A stretch of 64,000 nucleotides of DNA from Eremophila alpestris peregrina. Taxonomy: Eukaryota > Chordata > Aves > Passeriformes > Alaudidae. Shown in pieces: positions 62,272 through 64,000 of this stretch. Location of the stretch: NCBI GenBank assembly GCA_009792885.1, contig WMCF01000023.1, positions 8,356,861 through 8,420,860 of the forward strand. Reading direction: 5' to 3'. Numbering within the stretch: the stretch's first letter is position 1; each line of letters starts with the position of its first letter. A program made the translations under genes and the position numbers. The notes under the pieces were generated by a model. That model saw nothing but the letters and a program-made list of their open reading frames with translations, made no database searches and had not been told where the DNA came from.

Positions 62272-62283
62272 TTTTTTTTTTTT
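62272..62283. repeat. Poly-T tract (12 bases)
   Basis: Twelve uninterrupted T; simple homopolymer. Confidence 0.85.
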
Positions 62284-64000
62284 AAAAGCATCTTTTGGAT
62301 ATATCCTATTTGTGGATCCCTGGGTGAAATGAAGTTGGTGTAACTGAGGACAGTGGCTCCAAACTCTTTGCTTTCCTCTCTTTCCTACTCCCTTGAGCAG
62401 TTTGATCTAAAGTGAGCAGAAGGGAATCATGGATCCTTGCTGAGGTTTGAAGGAGAGGTGAGCTCTGCCCCACTGTCCTGCTGTCTTTGCTGGTCCTGTC
62501 AGATGAGAGGGAACGCAGCAGGAATTTTTGCCACTGGTGACATCGTAACTGAGGCAGTACTGTGCGATTGCATTGGCCTGTCTTCATTTCAGCTCCTGAA
62601 ATATGTGTGTCAGCACACAGGGTGTGCAGCTCACAGAAAATGGAGATGCCCTGTTGCTGTTGGAGATATGTATAATGGCCATAACAGCTTAAATTTGTGT
62701 GGGGACCCAAAAACTCTATCAATTTTTACTTTTTTCTTTCCTTGAACCAAACTCAGTATCTTGGCTGTGTCACAACAGATAGCAGTGTTTGGGGACCTCA
62801 GTGACATGTGCAAGTAATAAGAACATTGTCACTGTTTATCTGATCAGAGATTGATAGTTCAATACCTTTCAACTTGACTGGGAAGGTAAGGTGCACTCTG
62901 CTTTCATCAGGGGACTGATTTGGGCTGGTGTTTGTGACACTGTTCATGTGTAAATACCTGCTTTTAAAAACATTTGTGTTTAGGTAGGACCCATTTGCTT
63001 TCCTTTTGGAAAAAACCTCAAAGGATATACAGCTAGACAATCAGAAAATTCATGTTATGGTAGAAAATAGAATACTTAATACTGTTAATTATTCCTCATT
63101 GTAAAAGCAGTAATGCACGCTTTTTTGTGTATGTACCATGGGAATAAATTTTGAATATCATTCATTTATAGGAAAAAACATGTTAATTAAAAAAATCCTA
63201 ATTTTCTACTCAGATTTATAGTCCCTTCTCCTTTACCCCTCATTCAGATTATTCAGGCAAAACCTGAGGTGTTACACAGTAACAGATGCTGGATATTCCT
63301 TTGCTTATTTCTTGTTCATGTTTGTACCCAATACATTTGGTCATTTCCAAGTTGTAACTGTGTTATTTGGCATAGCTTTCAAAAATCTAACCAGCTGTGA
63401 GACGAAAATTGCATTGTACAAAGTTGTCCTCTCATGCAAGTCCCCACTTCCCACAAGCTGCCCATTTCACAAACAGGTTTATAAACCTGGCAATGCCCAA
63501 CATCATTATACTGTAGCAGGTGTCAGTTGGGAGTTTTTTTATCTTTCAGGATCCCTTGACCTTTCTTTTGGGCACACGTACAGTGTGTTAATGATGAGCA
63601 ATGTCCACACATCAGCACTAATTCAAACTTGAGCTCTCCCAGAGTTTGAAATATGCATGGATAAAGTCTGTGCAGATGGTCCTGAATTTTAATATAGAAA
63701 AGTCACACTAAAACAAAGTTAACTTTCAAAATTCTGCAATAAATCAAAAAAAGCTGAATATGATCCTCTGGATGTCTTAATTAGATGAATCTCTTTCACT
63801 TAATCAGACATTCAAAGTCAAAGGGACAAAAGACACAGCCTTTTTTAGTCACTAAATCCTGAATAATGGCTTAGTGGTCAGAAGAGTTGATCAAATTACT
63901 TGCTGCCATTCACTTTGATATTTGGTTGTATTCTTTTTTTTTAAATTAAGTTGGAAATCACAGTTTCAATTTTTTTATATGACAGAATCAAGAATACTCT

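Larger units (their letters stand above)
61701..64000. other. Non-coding stretch, no gene seen
   Basis: No recognisable gene up to the window end. It includes a TTTG microsatellite at 62101-62123, a T12 run at 62272-62283, and an AT-rich unique-looking patch at 63040-63330 with TTAATTAA at 63183-63190. Frames of 102-138 codons at 62306-62745 overlap on opposite strands and look accidental. Confidence 0.5.

Noticed and set aside
62306..62745. Frames of 138 (minus) and 102 (plus) codons
   Set aside because: They are mutually overlapping on opposite strands, unmatched to any family I know, and best explained by chance.
1..64000. CRISPR array, operon, prophage or bacterial gene cluster
   Set aside because: There are no regularly spaced repeats, no long tightly packed coding frames and no ribosome-binding-site pattern; the sequence is vertebrate-like throughout.

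Overview
The window looks like a stretch of vertebrate nuclear DNA, most likely from a bird and perhaps a passerine. The clearest evidence is one recognisable 3' end of a CR1-family LINE at about 57.6-57.98 kb. CR1 is the main retrotransposon of birds and other reptiles. Supporting this are very sparse interspersed repeats, an AT-rich CpG-poor background, many short poly-A/T and G/T-only tracts, and decayed copies of palindromic repeats of a kind I associate with turtle, crocodile and bird genomes. Nothing suggests bacterial, viral or organellar DNA.

I recognise no protein-coding gene or exon and no tRNA, rRNA or known small RNA. Open reading frames are short (at most 195 codons), many start at TTG rather than ATG, and none shows a domain I can name. 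The best reading is an intergenic gene desert or a very large intron. A few weak exon or micro-ORF candidates are listed as findings, not as genes.

Layout: 1-6.5 kb is unremarkable AT-rich DNA. From 6.5 to 22.2 kb six blocks look like developmental regulatory DNA (about 6.5-7.1, 10.3-10.6, 13.7-14.2, 15.3-15.5, 17.8-18.6 and 21.7-22.15 kb). They have balanced AT-rich sequence, homeodomain (TAATTA/TAATTAGG), PBX-HOX-like, SOX and octamer words, and short perfect palindromes. Between 23 and 32 kb lie three ancient palindromic repeat remnants and another strong regulatory candidate at 32.0-32.4 kb. The interval 32.4-45.6 kb is mostly featureless. Further candidates lie at 45.7-46.0, 56.5-57.0, 59.2-59.5 and 61.1-61.7 kb. 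A CpG-enriched island at 53.2-53.76 kb, beside a TATA-like run, is the most promoter-like sequence in the window. The CR1 fragment is at 57.6 kb.

If the regulatory reading is right, the window would act at a distance on a developmental gene outside it. I cannot name that gene. Conservation could not be measured here, so every regulatory call rests on base composition and motif words alone and carries low confidence. I did not find a clearly novel biological system.
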